Assembly (NCBI GenBank): GCA_037179385.1
Contig: CM074196.1
Span: forward strand, 34,000,486-34,064,485
Length of the DNA: 64,000 nucleotides
Reading direction: 5' to 3'
DNA from: Holothuria scabra
Taxonomy: Eukaryota > Echinodermata > Holothuroidea > Aspidochirotida > Holothuriidae
In this document: positions 1-11,485 of the stretch, one piece after another
How the letters are laid out: every line of letters begins with the position of its first letter
How positions within the stretch are numbered: position 1 is the stretch's first letter
Translations under genes and position numbers: made by a program
The notes under the pieces: generated by a model
Databases searched by the model: none
What the model saw: only the letters and a program-made list of their open reading frames with translations
What the model was told of the DNA's origin: nothing

Positions 1-255
1 CCACTAAAATCAATAGGGTTCTTCCTTACATCATAACTCATCCACGCATCAAGTTTGAAATTACTCCAAGTTTCCTATCTTGAGATATCGTGTAAACAAG
101 GATTTGGGGGTCTGACCCCCTGTGACCCCAGATTACCTTTGACCTCCACCAAAATCAATAGGGTTCTTCTTCTCAGTATGGGGTATCTGTGTACCAAGTC
201 TGAGAATTGTCAGATATTCCCTTCTCAAAATATCGTGTAAACAAGCAAAGTGTCA
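1..255. repeat. Interspersed repeat with internally repeated unit
   Basis: The phrase ccaaaatcaatagggttctt near 148-169 recurs with one change near 2-24, and an 'atatcgtgtaaacaag' phrase occurs twice (about 85-100 and 229-245). This points to a diverged tandem unit of roughly 145 bases. It runs directly into an AC-rich microsatellite. It is cut by the window edge, so type and length cannot be given; no coding potential is seen. Confidence 0.5.
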
Positions 256-341
256 CAAACACACACACATACACACACACCTACACACGCATACACACAT
301 ACACACACACGCACATACACACATACATACACACGCACGCC
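256..341. repeat. AC-rich microsatellite
   Basis: Imperfect (AC)n with interspersed atac and acgc units, forming the tail of the preceding repeat. Confidence 0.9.
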
Positions 342-591
342 ATCATGAATGCATAGGTTTCTCTTTTCATCGAAACCAAAAACAACAGCGCTGACACCAC
401 TGCTATTGTTTATACTAGCAATTTCCCGACTGCCTAGCAGTGATTAAATCTGCCTTTCAAAGAAACAAATCTAGGCCAAGGCCGGGATCTTTCCAGGCTA
501 CGATGACACTTACAGGACATACAAAGAAAAGTGGGACTTGTTAAGAAAGGAAGGCGTATGTAAAGAGTCTTGTTTGACTTTCGAGCTTTAA

Positions 592-888
592 AGACCCAGT
601 TCTCTCACCCCAAATAGTACCAATTTTCCTAACCTTCTTACTGAAGTTCCTCCCACAATTGTTTGAAATTCATCCTCATCCAGACACAATCTCAGTTTAT
701 TGCTTCAGGGTGAGTACAGAAAAACTCAATTTATATAATCAGAACACTCTCAGTGCCGTTCTTGCTGTGTAATATAAGCTTTGGCACTCTGCATTGTTTG
801 AATTAGCTGTCAATCAAAGAGCTGAGCCAATTGAGAATTTTGGTACCCTGGTACCAAAATTGTAGTTTGGGGTGAGATGTTTGGCCCT
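592..888 (-). mobile_element. TTAA MITE, family X, copy 1
   Basis: A 297-base element flanked by TTAA on both sides (588-591, 889-892). Its ends are inverted repeats built on CTCTCACCCCAAA / TTTGGGGTGAGA. The interior matches the family hallmark (tcaattggctcagctctttg, tgacagctaattcaaac) in reverse orientation. No ORF is seen. At least seven other copies lie in the window. Confidence 0.85.
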
Positions 889-892
889 TTAA

Positions 893-1839
893 TATGCCTA
901 ATTCGAAAAATTTAATCCCCACGTGTTCATCCCTCTCTACCCAATAGATGTCTCAGACAATTTGACTACCAATATGTGGTAAATTTTTTCCCGTCGGGAC
1001 CCCTAGAATTCTCACAGCAGAAAAAACGCACAACTTCCATCCATGTTGCAACAGTCTCCGACCCCTCCCAATCGGGCAGAAGTTAGGCTCCTTGCCTTAA
1101 TAAACTTTTAACTGAAAACACATAGGATAACCTGCAAGCAACAAGTCGTAATCACCTTAACAAAATTAAGTCTGATGTAAGAGCCCCCGGCAAGATTTGA
1201 TTGTTTCAGAATGAAATTTCCCCGTTTATAAATTGATTATTGCCTTATGTTAGACCTATTATTTTGGTATTTATTAATCTAACTGTGTGCTAATAGCTTC
1301 ATTAACTAACACTCTATGAGAAGCAATTTGTTTGAGAGGAAATCCCGACAAAAGACCGTGCGAGGTGACTGTCCCGTTGAACACGCCGGAGATGGCTCAA
1401 AACAACCACAGGATATATCCTATTATGAAGGCGGTGTAAAAATAGAACCGATCTAAGGGGTTCCTTGCCCAATAAAATATGCATATTCATATTCGGTCAT
1501 CTGTTTTGGGATATTAGTTATATGTATCTGAACGACTTCATTAACAAGCCTTCCTATCTGGCTCATGGAGACCTCAGTTAGTGCATACAGTACTCAGGCA
1601 CCAGTCCGGACAAATACACCGAGTAGAATTTGCCTCAGAGGACATACCTACTTACTCGCAATATTTTGACTGGAATTTTCCTAACATATAACAAAGAGAA
1701 TATATACGGATTACCTGTTGATGATGTCACGACAAGCCTGCCAATAGAAAGTTTTGATAAAATGGTCGACATACTCATAATTCCCAGAAGTGTGATCACT
1801 ATTCCTTTTCAAACATTACAAACGTCCTAAAAATAAGAA
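893..1839. other. Upstream region of the LRR-Ig gene
   Basis: No gene or named repeat is recognised here. It presumably holds the promoter and 5' UTR of the receptor gene. An AT-rich tatatac stretch near 1701-1708 is a weak TATA candidate, about 130 bases before the start codon. A 66-codon ORF at 1630-1830 ends in a stop just before the gene and looks fortuitous. Confidence 0.4.
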
Positions 1840-4479
1840 ATGGAAATTTCAGCATTCGCGTTAACCTTTCTCTTACATTTAGTGTTATTACTTTTTGGGA
1901 AGTGTTCATCTCAGAACAGACTGCGACCAGGACCAACGACTGGATGCATAATAAACACTTGTAGTTATGTCAGGGATACCCGTGCTATGGATTGTGAGGG
2001 TCGTCAGCTAGTATGTGTTCCTTCGAATCGTCTTTACACACAATCGGAAACAGTCAAACTTGCCCAAAATTTGATTCCAGCGATTCGTTCATCGAGTTTT
2101 GCGGGATATTTCGGCTTAGTTCAACTTGATATATCACATAATGTTATCGCCACCTTGGAAGCGAATGCATTCGGTGATTTACTACTTTTACAAAGGTTGT
2201 TTATTAACTTCAACCAAATTACAGATGTAGGTGCTTTATCTTTTTCAAAATTAAGAAACTTGAGAATTCTTCAGTTGCAAGGAAATAATATAAATACGAT
2301 ACACCAAAACGCTTTTAAAGACTTGGTGAGCATTCGAGAATTAAATTTGGCGGGAAACAGACTTACAACTTTACCAGATGGCGTGTTTTCGTCAATGAGC
2401 AGTATGCAGTTTCTTTTCTTACAAGAAAATCAATTGAATTCCTCCCCAAATTCTCATTTTCTCCGGGGATTGCACGGACTCCAAGATATTGATCTTGATG
2501 GAAACCGGTTTTCAGCAATACCGATATTAGAAGGATTATCGCAGCTAAATGCTTTTGACATGACGGACTCTCACGTGACGATGATTGCAAACAACACATT
2601 CCTCAACGCCATGCGACTGAGAGACGTTGTTCTTAGTGGAAATGTTATATCTGTTATAGAACCGTTAGCCTTTGTCGGTTTGCAAAACACGGTGGAACTC
2701 GATTTATCGTACAACGCTATAGCCGACATACCGGTGATAGCATTTGCACCTTTACGCACTCTAGAAGTTTTGCTGTTACAAAGTAATTCAATAACGTCCC
2801 TTACAACTGAACATTTTCAATCTCTTCGAGATCTTCGAACACTCAGCCTAGAAGGGAACCTTTTAAAACAGTTACCGGTTATGAGTTCTCTGCTTTCATT
2901 GGCGGTGTTAAACGTTAAATCAAATCTCTTGGAAACGTTCGACCAGCAAACTTTACAGTCTCTGCCCCGTTTGAACAAGTTGCAGCTCGTAGGCAACAAG
3001 TTACAGTGTGATTGTAGATTGAGAGCACTACAACAATTCTACATTGCTAGTGGTCGAGCACATCACCCACATGAAATACCTCTGTGTAATGCCCCAGAGC
3101 CACCGTCACTTCGAGGGTCCCGTATCACCACCGTCAGTGGAGGAGACTTTGTTTGCAGAACACCAACAATACGGTCAGGGATGACAACCCTTCACAGTTT
3201 GGAAACTTCAAGTGCCATTCTGTCCTGTATAGCCAATGGCTTCCCATCCCCTGTCATTTCCTGGTTATCGCCAAATGGGAACATTTACCGTTATGGGGAA
3301 AGTGGTCGAGTAACGGTGACCCGGAGAGGAGAACTTGTGTTTAGAGAGGTTGAAGTTCGTGACCAGGGAAGGTACACTTGTGTTGGTACCAACCCAGCTG
3401 GTTCTGCAAGAGCTACAGTCACGCTAGTTGTCACACCGAATCCCAAGAAATCACCCCAAACCACCCCAACTGTTCCAAATCATCGCCCTGTTACACCCCA
3501 GCCCCGACCTCACTATACAACAATTCGGCATCCTGTGCCAGCTGTTACTGTGAAAACGTCAACTTCTGAAATCATAGTGAAACCAATAACGGACCCACCC
3601 AGGGGGGCAGGAGGAACAAAAACACATACTCCTGTCAGCGTTCCCACTAAAAAGTCAACGGAATCTACCTTACGTGACAAAGGTATCAAAGAAGCCATAG
3701 GCGAAGATGAAGAGATCCCAAGGCGAAACGACAACGCATCCGTCGATAAACATCGAGGCGAGCATTCCCCTATAACAACCGAACCAAGTCATCGGAAAGG
3801 GGACGGAAATGCCATAACTCCTAGTTGTATCAAAGGCAACGCCGGTGGAGTATTGGGTGCTGTTTTGAGCACGTTTGTTATAACAATGGCGTGCGTTCTA
3901 GCAAGTTTCGCTGCTTGGCGCAAGGGATTGATTCCCCTTGCACTTAAGACAAGCGTCAAGAAAGAAAGGTTGGTCAATGTACGCAGACAAGAGTCAATTA
4001 ATTCAACTTCTTCTGCGCCGACTAATGGTGAGTCTTCGCAACGACGCATTATCCGACCATCGAGCTCCATTCGTTCAGGAATTCAATCTACGGAGGACAG
4101 TAGCCTGGGGTCCAGCTACAGTTTTAGTGAAGTTAGCACTGAGAGTGTCAGCGTAAGTTCAAGGGAAGAAACAGCGCGTTATGTAACTACAGAAAAGGTG
4201 GCGGATCCTGACAGCGTTCGCATGCGACAGCAACGCCTTGCAGCGATCGCTAATTCCACTGCTTTTCTTAGCAGCATATCTGACAGTGACAATTCAACCT
4301 CATGTACACCGCGAGAAACTTCACAGAGACGCTTATATGCCAATGCAGAGGTTGTACAGCAGGATCCCAACTACACGTCGCTATGGAGACAAGGGGAAAA
4401 CCCCCAACAAACGACTGGTACAGAGTACGAAACGGCGCGGAAAGATGTCGATAGCAGAATTTACATTGACGTTAGATAA
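1840..4479 (+). CDS. Intronless LRR-immunoglobulin type I transmembrane receptor (LRRIG-like)
   Basis: An 879-residue single-exon protein. Seen in order: hydrophobic signal peptide (about 1-24); cysteine-rich LRR N-cap (C36, C41, C52, C59); about 13 leucine-rich repeats (about 70-385) with the LxxLxLxxNxI pattern; LRR C-cap (C390, C392, C416, C439); one Ig domain (C463, W475, DQGRYTC ending at C514); a Pro/Thr/Ser stalk (about 533-660); a membrane helix (about 668-692); and a roughly 185-residue tail rich in Ser, with Tyr at 833, 845, 863 and 875. YANA has the YxN shape bound by Grb2-type SH2 domains, and YTSL is a YxxL motif. An in-frame TAA two codons before the ATG fixes the start. By family knowledge such LRR-Ig proteins act at the cell surface in adhesion, growth-factor control or innate immunity (kekkon, LRIG, lancelet LRRIG); which role applies here cannot be told. 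There are no breaks. Confidence 0.93.
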   Translation: MEISAFALTFLLHLVLLLFGKCSSQNRLRPGPTTGCIINTCSYVRDTRAMDCEGRQLVCVPSNRLYTQSETVKLAQNLIPAIRSSSFAGYFGLVQLDISHNVIATLEANAFGDLLLLQRLFINFNQITDVGALSFSKLRNLRILQLQGNNINTIHQNAFKDLVSIRELNLAGNRLTTLPDGVFSSMSSMQFLFLQENQLNSSPNSHFLRGLHGLQDIDLDGNRFSAIPILEGLSQLNAFDMTDSHVTMIANNTFLNAMRLRDVVLSGNVISVIEPLAFVGLQNTVELDLSYNAIADIPVIAFAPLRTLEVLLLQSNSITSLTTEHFQSLRDLRTLSLEGNLLKQLPVMSSLLSLAVLNVKSNLLETFDQQTLQSLPRLNKLQLVGNKLQCDCRLRALQQFYIASGRAHHPHEIPLCNAPEPPSLRGSRITTVSGGDFVCRTPTIRSGMTTLHSLETSSAILSCIANGFPSPVISWLSPNGNIYRYGESGRVTVTRRGELVFREVEVRDQGRYTCVGTNPAGSARATVTLVVTPNPKKSPQTTPTVPNHRPVTPQPRPHYTTIRHPVPAVTVKTSTSEIIVKPITDPPRGAGGTKTHTPVSVPTKKSTESTLRDKGIKEAIGEDEEIPRRNDNASVDKHRGEHSPITTEPSHRKGDGNAITPSCIKGNAGGVLGAVLSTFVITMACVLASFAAWRKGLIPLALKTSVKKERLVNVRRQESINSTSSAPTNGESSQRRIIRPSSSIRSGIQSTEDSSLGSSYSFSEVSTESVSVSSREETARYVTTEKVADPDSVRMRQQRLAAIANSTAFLSSISDSDNSTSCTPRETSQRRLYANAEVVQQDPNYTSLWRQGENPQQTTGTEYETARKDVDSRIYIDVR

Positions 4480-4834
4480 AACGCAATACGTCAGACATGC
4501 TACATAAATGTTTTATATCAATGGAGGAAGTCTTCTGTCCTTAAAAAGGAAAGTCCAAAACTTGTATTTTACTGATGGACCAAGGAGAAAGAACCCGGGC
4601 GATATTGTTGCAGCATAGTGTCGGGTATTGTAATTCTAATATGATTTTTGCTAGGTTTCTATGTCTACAAGAGCTGAAGAAGGGTTGTGGTCACGAAAGA
4701 TATAGCTCTGAGTAAAAAGTATGTTAGAGTCAGTCTTTCAGTCTGTCATCCTTCAAACTTGAGATTCATGGATACTTATTATGGCCCTCTGTTCGATAAT
4801 GTCACTGCTTTTGTGAATAGGCTGTTATGCGTCG

Positions 4835-4840
4835 AATAAA
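4835..4840 (+). promoter_or_regulatory. Poly(A) signal AATAAA of the LRR-Ig gene
   Basis: The first canonical AATAAA after the stop codon, 356 bases downstream on the coding strand. It would give a 3' UTR of about 380 bases. Confidence 0.6.
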
Positions 4841-4859
4841 ATCATTCCCCTGTAAAAAT

Positions 4860-5424
4860 TTGTTTATGTAAATGTCTCAAATAAGAATGAGTCAGTGTAT
4901 TTGTAACCCGTATAGTCTTTGTTTGGAAATTGTTTCTTAGTTTCTAGACAAATACACTTCCAGGAACATGTATCTACGTCGGTGAATATCGGGTAGTTAG
5001 AGTTGTTTCAAAATATTTTAAACTACCAAATTTGTAAAAAAAAAATGTATAAATTAGTTTAACAAATGTGGGTGAGATTCGTGAGGTAATCGTGTATCCG
5101 AACCCCCCCCCCCCCCCCTTCAATTTAATTATCACCCTTTCCTTTGGAGATGATCCAACTCTTTTTCCATTTGAGACGTTTTTGAAGAGCACGTCATTCC
5201 AGCCTCATAAAGATCACATCATTAAATTTTCGCCCGTTGAGGAACCATTGTGAATATCCATGATGGACGTTCCTAGTACAAAGGTAGAAGCATAGTATAA
5301 ATTAGCAGTATTTTCAGATTTCACCCTAGGGCCAAAAAAGGTCCAAAGTAGGATAGGGAGAAGAATATAAATGCGATGAAAACGCAGACAGATTGGCTGG
5401 TGGATAGGCGACAGAATAGTTTAA
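4860..5424. other. Intergenic, no gene seen
   Basis: AT-rich, with one poly(C) tract near 5104-5118. Short ORFs on both strands across the tract have no recognisable features. Confidence 0.5.
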
Positions 5425-5745
5425 AGGGGCAATCAGAGTTTGTTTCACGACTTTTATCCTGCACCACAATGTAACATAGAATTAAAACTCACAAAAAATG
5501 ATCAATCTTCATATAGTCTTACATTGTGATTGGTCACCGTCTGGATGAAGCTAGTCTTACATCCCGTGCGTGGATTTTTTTACCCGAACACTATTACAAA
5601 ACCCGTATTCAACAGTTATTTACACAGGATAAAGGTTCCCTCTTACTTGAGAGACCTCCCCAATGTCAGTTAATTCTGACAGATAAGGTACAACGAAGTC
5701 CTGGAACAAAAAGGTTGATATCGCTGTCACACTCTGATTACCCCT
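5425..5745 (+). mobile_element. TTAA MITE, family Y, copy 1
   Basis: Starts after TTAA (5421-5424) with AGGGGCAATCAGAGTTTG and ends with the inverse (actctgattacccctt). The interior shares the conserved tgattggtcac and gctagtcttacat phrases with the copies near 9.2 and 59.7 kb. No coding potential is seen. Confidence 0.7.
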
Positions 5746-6454
5746 TATACTCTGGACAAGAGACCAGTTTATGGGTATAATAGGGGCGTCGGCAAGTGGG
5801 GAGGGGGCATGTTCGACCACAATTTCGGAAAGTAAGATGTGGGATATTTCCCTCCTACACCTTTTTTTTTCAAAACCGTAACGACAGTAGAATTCACTTT
5901 CTTGATTTCATGATTCGCAATACGACAGATCCAATGAAAACGAAAGAAATATAATGAAAAAAACTATTGATTTCATTAAAATTCAATTCGTGCTTTAACT
6001 TTCAAGTTCTGACCAAGTCCGTGTCCCTCCCCAGTTCCACCCTCAATATTTCAGAAGATCTTGACGCTCATGAATACGGGTTCAGTTAGACATTAACGGC
6101 TTTCCACTCTGTGGTATTATACTTTCACAACGTACAACCAAGTAGAATGAAAATGGAATCACACTATGACTGAATCCCTTTATGCTAAAGTATAAGTGGC
6201 TCTTTTGATCATGCGGCAATATATTTCTTACTTAATTGTTAAATAGCTCAAACCTTTACCTTTTGTATGTAATATATGTGTACAAAAATCTTCAGATGTA
6301 TTAATATGAGATTTTATGAGTTTGATCATTTTTTCAAGCAATTTTGGAGTGACTGTCTACTTACTCTACGACCTTTAAATACCGTTAGAATATCACCCAT
6401 GTAGCCTACATTACACGGCGCATGTACCATGGTCAAGGGACTAACCAGAATTTC
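5746..6454. other. Intergenic, nothing recognised
   Basis: Ordinary AT-rich sequence with no repeat end, gene or RNA that I can identify. Confidence 0.4.
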
Positions 6455-6682
6455 GTGAATTAGAGTTTTACGACCCAGTTTTCAACCTATTGGTTCAAGT
6501 CGAGCCGGCCACGGCCTTTTTCCAGTTGTGACTCACTGGCTTGGTTTCCCTACTCCATTGTTTTCACAACGGCAGTAGGTTCCATTTTTAGAGTCTTTGG
6601 TATGACTCGATCTAGGAAGCGAACACGGGCCTTCCGCGTGAGATAGAGGCGAATGCTCTTACCGTTAGACCAAACACGCGGT
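6455..6682 (-). mobile_element. tRNA-derived SINE (most complete copy)
   Basis: On the minus strand the head (about 6605-6682) resembles a tRNA. It has an A-box TGGTCTAACGG, matching TRGYNNANNNG, and a B-box-like GTGTTCGCTTCC. The body then carries a conserved block (caactggaaaaaggccgtgg, ccggctcgacttgaaccaat) and ends in ggtcgtaaaactc. The same body and tail recur near 12.95, 18.8, 32.57, 41.3, 41.65 and 63.7 kb. It is transcribed by Pol III by family logic, and is not a functional tRNA. Confidence 0.75.
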
Positions 6683-7516
6683 CTCAGAATTTCGTCAAGG
6701 GAGGATTCTTGGGAATGTGAAATGGGATGGAGGTGCCCCCCACCCCCCGGAACAGTAATCGGGATTTTAAGGTCATTAAATGCGAAGTGATGTTATAGCT
6801 GTGCCTCAAACGTTGTATAAAAGTGTATACTGATCTCTGTTTTGGCCTTGATTTTCGCCATTAATTTTTTCAAGCTTGGATCATGGAGTTTTCGACCCCT
6901 CCCTTTTTTTTTATTACCCGCTTCTTTACTATTATTATGATTTGAAAATTTAGTTCAAGATTATATTATTTCGTACCTTTGAATGGTAATTTTTTAAAAA
7001 ATGTTTGAAAGGAAGTGTTCATGCAAAGTAATTTCAAAGTGAGTTTTTGGACATAATCAATTCCAGAAGTTGCCAACGTGTTATTGAATCAGACATACCG
7101 ACATCTTAATTGTAGGTATTTTACATCAAAAAATAAATGTACTCAAGATGACTTAACTTGACGGGACACATGTGAAGTCCCTTCCGAGTGACTATGTACT
7201 TCATGTCTGATTCATATGAATAGTTTGTATATATCTTCATTATGTAAGTACATTGCCTTACACCTTATTGGCCGGTCATGTGTATGATAAGATGAAATAT
7301 CCTCCACTGGGACTTGACGGCAAAAATTTTCCTTCCTTTCATAACCTGTATTAATGACTGATAATACATTAGTTATAACAGTGAGTTGACACGACACTCC
7401 CTACAGGCCTCTTAATAAAACATACTGGATTCACGTTACCAAAGTGCCAGCTGCGGGGACTCGACGGAGGAATAGATTTCCCAGCAAGGGCAGCAACTCG
7501 ATTCTCGCTAACTTGA
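6683..7516. other. Intergenic, nothing recognised
   Basis: AT-rich, with short C and T homopolymers; no gene or element ends are seen. Confidence 0.4.
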
Positions 7517-7813
7517 AGGGACAATCCTCTCACCCCAAACCACAATTTTGTTAGGGGTGTACTGAAATTCTTCATTGGCTCAGCTCCTTGATTGACAGCT
7601 AATTCAAACAATGCAGAGTACCAACGCCTTTGTTACACAGCATTAACTGTACTGAGAGTGTTTTGTTTATAAACATTGAGCTTTTCTACACTCGACTCGA
7701 AGCAATCAACTGAGATTGTCTCTGGATGAGGATGAACTTCAGACAATTGTGGGAGTAGCTTAAGCAAGAAGGTTAGGAGAATTGGTACTGTTTGGGGTGA
7801 GAGAACAGGGCCT
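7517..7813 (+). mobile_element. TTAA MITE, family X, copy 2
   Basis: A 297-base copy. The left flank is a decayed TTGA (7513-7516) and the right flank an intact TTAA (7814-7817). It carries the family ends and interior in forward orientation. Confidence 0.8.
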
Positions 7814-9184
7814 TTAACAAAGCCAATTACTAGTTTCTGCACTACACATGCCAGTTCCCCTGTCTGATTTCCATGTCTCGTGACGTAAGTCATTTATAAT
7901 GACAGAACAGAAAAACTGAAATCACAGATTTTGAGGACAAAATGATTTTTCAATTAACGAATACCCGTCAACTTTTTTATCTTTCCTTACATCAGGGACA
8001 GATTTAACAAACAATAATTTTAGCGATCATCGTTAAGTCGACCCTAACTAGAATTAATCGCTATTAGTGATAGCGATGAATTTTATGTTTCACTAAAGAC
8101 TAAACCTATGGCAAACAACAAAATTTAGCGATGAAAAGTTGATCGCTAAAGTTTAACGAAATCACTTTGAAAAAATCGGCCGCTAAAGTGCGATCGGTTT
8201 AAGATTAAGCGATGGATTCTGGCGTTAGCTATGATCGCTAAATGTTAGTGAAATAGTGTCGCTGGTCATCGTAATAATGCAGACTTGATTCCGTATGAGA
8301 GTTTTGTATACAAGATAAGATCGACTATTGTTTTTTTTATTATATAATGGGGAGTAAAGGGGTGTTCCCTCTAGTTTTGCCTTCGTCATTGAGTTCTGCT
8401 AAGGTTTTTTAGGTTGAGCGTAGTTTTCCGGATCTTCGAACTACGGTCGCTTTTTGCATCCGTACATCCCTCGACTTACCTACGGGTAAGGAATATAGAC
8501 AAAACAACGTCGTTAAACAATGAATATAAGAACTTGTGTGATAAAATAGTGCTACTATTGAAAACAATGTGCTTTGAATGAGAACAACATGAAAAGGTAC
8601 TACCATCGTATTTTCGTTCCAAGTTGCGAAATTTGAATTTATTTACTGCGGTTAATGGTCTTAAGCCGAAATCCAGCTCAGATAAGCAGCCCCCCCCCCC
8701 CCCCTAACTAGACTTGGAGAGATTTGATAATCTTATGGAAAAGGAACAGTCCATGCCACTGAGGAGAAGGACAATACATTCAAGGAAACTTGTCCCCACA
8801 CCTACCCCTATCCCGCTTTGGTTACCCCATTTATTTATATTCACACCACTGTATGGTCGTCCGTTTTAGTAGCATGGTGTGGGATGGGTAATTTTTAAAT
8901 TTAGAGGAAGAAATTGTCTCCAGAGTGAGACACCCCTGCTCCAGACCCTTCTTCCTTTCCCGCCTTTTCTTGGCTGCCGGCTTGATTTTAAAGGCAATCT
9001 AATCCAGACCGTCAGGATTACAGATTTCAAAACAACTTGATTGGTCAAGCAAATATCATTTGGTTTCAATTAACTGAAGTTAAAACTCAACGCCGTTCAC
9101 ATGAACTTGTTTATTTCCATGACCTTTCCCATAACGAACTTGACGGTAAACTTTACCGTTTATTTCAGTCTCCCTTCTCATTTA
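7814..9184. other. Intergenic with a GCGAT/ATCGC-rich patch
   Basis: No gene is seen. Bases 8018-8275 hold an unusual cluster of GCGAT/ATCGC motifs on both strands (see findings). A poly(C) tract lies near 8691-8704. Confidence 0.4.
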
Positions 9185-9614
9185 TCACGAGTGCTACAAT
9201 TTTCTAGTTATATGAAACACTTCACTTAAAACAGCAATCATATTTTTATAGTTCACGATTTTTTCACTTTTATTCTGCACCATATTTTTAAATTGACTTA
9301 AAACTGTAAAACTAACAAAGAGAGATTCGTGACCACCCTCTAACGTGGTAATCAGTTGCATTTTAATGAGGCATCGAGCTTGCCAGCTCCTGAGTGGAGG
9401 ATGTCTAGTCTTGCATTTGCGTGACATTTTGGTACCCGACAAATATTCAGGAATGTTCATTCAACAGTAATTTAAACAAAAAGTACGTTTCTTCTTACCT
9501 GAAAAACATCTTCAATGTTTCTATATTCTGAGTAAACAATCATTTCAGAAAGTGGAATCGACGTGCTTGAACAATAGGTTAATCATATTCTCTGTCAAAC
9601 TCTGATTGTCCCTT
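9185..9614 (+). mobile_element. TTAA MITE, family Y, copy 2 (left end unclear)
   Basis: The right end is intact (aaactctgattgtcccttc). The interior phrases tgtctagtcttgcatttg and attctgcaccatattt match the copy at 59.7 kb. The left boundary is approximate. Confidence 0.55.
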
Positions 9615-10662
9615 CAATTTACGTAGCGTATTGTAACTGGTTTATAGCTGCGATAATTACATCAAAGAAGCAAAGGAGCTGTTTGAAAGTGTTAAGGAAT
9701 GGTAGGCTTCCATACATAGGCGTAGGTTTTTTATCAACATTGGGGGTCGGGGGCGACCGAGGTGAACTATGACAGGTCCAAATGTGAAAGCCCATGCGTG
9801 CGCGGCTAGATCGAAGCGTAAATCCCATAACGGGTGGGGTTTAGGTGCAGGGCCTCGTCGGGATCCAGGGCAAACCCCTTGAAACTCCTTAATTTTAATG
9901 TCTCAGAAGCCAAACAATGAACCTTACTGGAAAGATGAATGATTTGAATATGTTTGAGTCGCTATTGTTAACAAAACATCAATAGAACTCAAGACGCGTT
10001 GTAACCAGATGACTGTCTAAAAATAAGCAAACATGGTTGTTGTTGCTGCTGTTGTTGTTGTTTATTTCAACTGTACTACATACAAACGTACATTCATTAT
10101 CATTATTATTATGATACAATACGTAATAATATTTACAAGAAACGTGGGTATGAAGACAGTAGAAAAAGGAACCAGATGAAGCCATGTCTTGACATGGTGC
10201 TTAAGTAAGCCTGGAACCACAGAAATGGCCGTATGACAGATGAAAGATAAACATAGAGCACCAATTGTTTTTTCAATTGTCTTTACCTGCACCATTGTCA
10301 AATGTTTCAGGATATATTCCCCTATTCCTGAAATCTACGCCCGTGCTTCCATAGAAAAGAGGTCATGTAAGCTCATTTTCTAAACTCATGGGTACGGTGG
10401 ATCTATATTGCGTACACACTAGACTTGGAATAATCTGTAAATGTTTGTGTAAATTCTTTTAAATTAAAAGAATACTTTAATAAAATTATTTTGTACATAA
10501 CGTCAAAGTGCCTTTATATTTTTTATTTAGTAAAACGTATTAAGATGTTACTGCTTTATGTCAACACTAAATTTTAAGCTATGAAAGAGCAAGAGCTGTC
10601 ACCTAAAACTAAGTTTGAAACCTTTTACAAAACCTCTTATTTTTTTTATTTTTCGCCAAGTA
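9615..10662. other. Intergenic; remnant of a GC-rich hAT interior
   Basis: Around 9740-9905, a 'ggggtcgggggcgaccgag ... gatccagggcaaaccc' stretch resembles the interior of the hAT elements at 23.1 and 30.6 kb, but no ends are found. A (ttgttg)n patch lies at 10033-10060. No gene is seen. Confidence 0.35.
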
Positions 10663-10922
10663 TAAACGAATCCGATTAGCGCTTTTTTTAGTGACTGTAG
10701 GCCGCCATTAGTGGGGTCCATCAGCCCCAAATCATCTTTATTTATTGTTTACATGAATTTCAAACCCTCATCTTTAGTGAAATTGGAGAATTGAAGATAC
10801 AAATTCATAGTGTACAACCATCCATGATAGAGGTAAGCAAGGAAATCGAAAGATTTAAAGGTGACGGACCCCAGTTATGGCCGACTGAAATCAGTCCATC
10901 TGTTGCTGTCCGGATTCGTGTA
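10663..10922 (-). mobile_element. TA-flanked MITE, family W, copy 1
   Basis: A 260-base element with TAAACGAATCCG at the left and CGGATTCGTGTA at the right, flanked by TA. The interior phrases ccattagtggggtccatcag and ggccgactgaaatcag recur in four other copies. The TA target suggests Tc1/mariner-type mobilisation, which is inference. Confidence 0.8.
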
Positions 10923-11485
10923 TATTTAATGTTTTAGTAGGCCTACTCCAGTATTGTATATTCAAGACAAAATAAGCAATTAATCCTAGTAAATTGTAAA
11001 CAATTTAGGGACTTAAATATTGTCGTATGATTCTCAAGAGTGAGTCATTTAACAGGCCAGACTACTTTTACCTTTTCTCATAAAAGTTGAGTCACTGCAT
11101 TTTCTCCTTATAGAATGTCGAGTACTTTATCTTTAAACGATTAAGATATCACCTCTTTCCACAAGATGCTGGCTTGAAGCCGTTAGAACTAAGGTGACAG
11201 AACTATTTACAAAATTTCCAAAGGGGCCGCGATACCCCAAATTTTAAACATCCTTTCTAATACACCTTGCGAGGAAATTATCGGCTTCATAAATTACGTA
11301 TCATACCCTCCACCAATCATTCTAAATATCTCATATCCCTCTCTTTTTACATACAACGGAAGAAACCGTTCAGATGCAGCTGCGAACGCCCGGAAATGTA
11401 GAGAGAAATCAAATTTATACAGTATCGACCTCCCGTATTACTACATGTTGTGATTTTTCGATCGAGAAAAGTCCGATGCTCCATG
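10923..11485. other. Intergenic, nothing recognised
   Basis: AT-rich with no gene. The last eight bases form the left TSD of the next hAT element. Confidence 0.4.

Noticed and set aside
1630..1830. 66-codon ORF just upstream of the LRR-Ig gene as an extra exon
   Set aside because: It is in a different frame, lacks a splice signal, and the gene has its own ATG with an upstream in-frame stop.
4336..4476. ITAM or ITIM in the LRR-Ig tail
   Set aside because: Tyr motifs are present, but spacing and flanking residues do not fit the ITAM pair, and no -2 residue fits the ITIM consensus well.
6605..6682. Functional tRNA gene
   Set aside because: A- and B-box words are present, but it is fused to a repeated SINE body and the arms do not form a full cloverleaf by eye.
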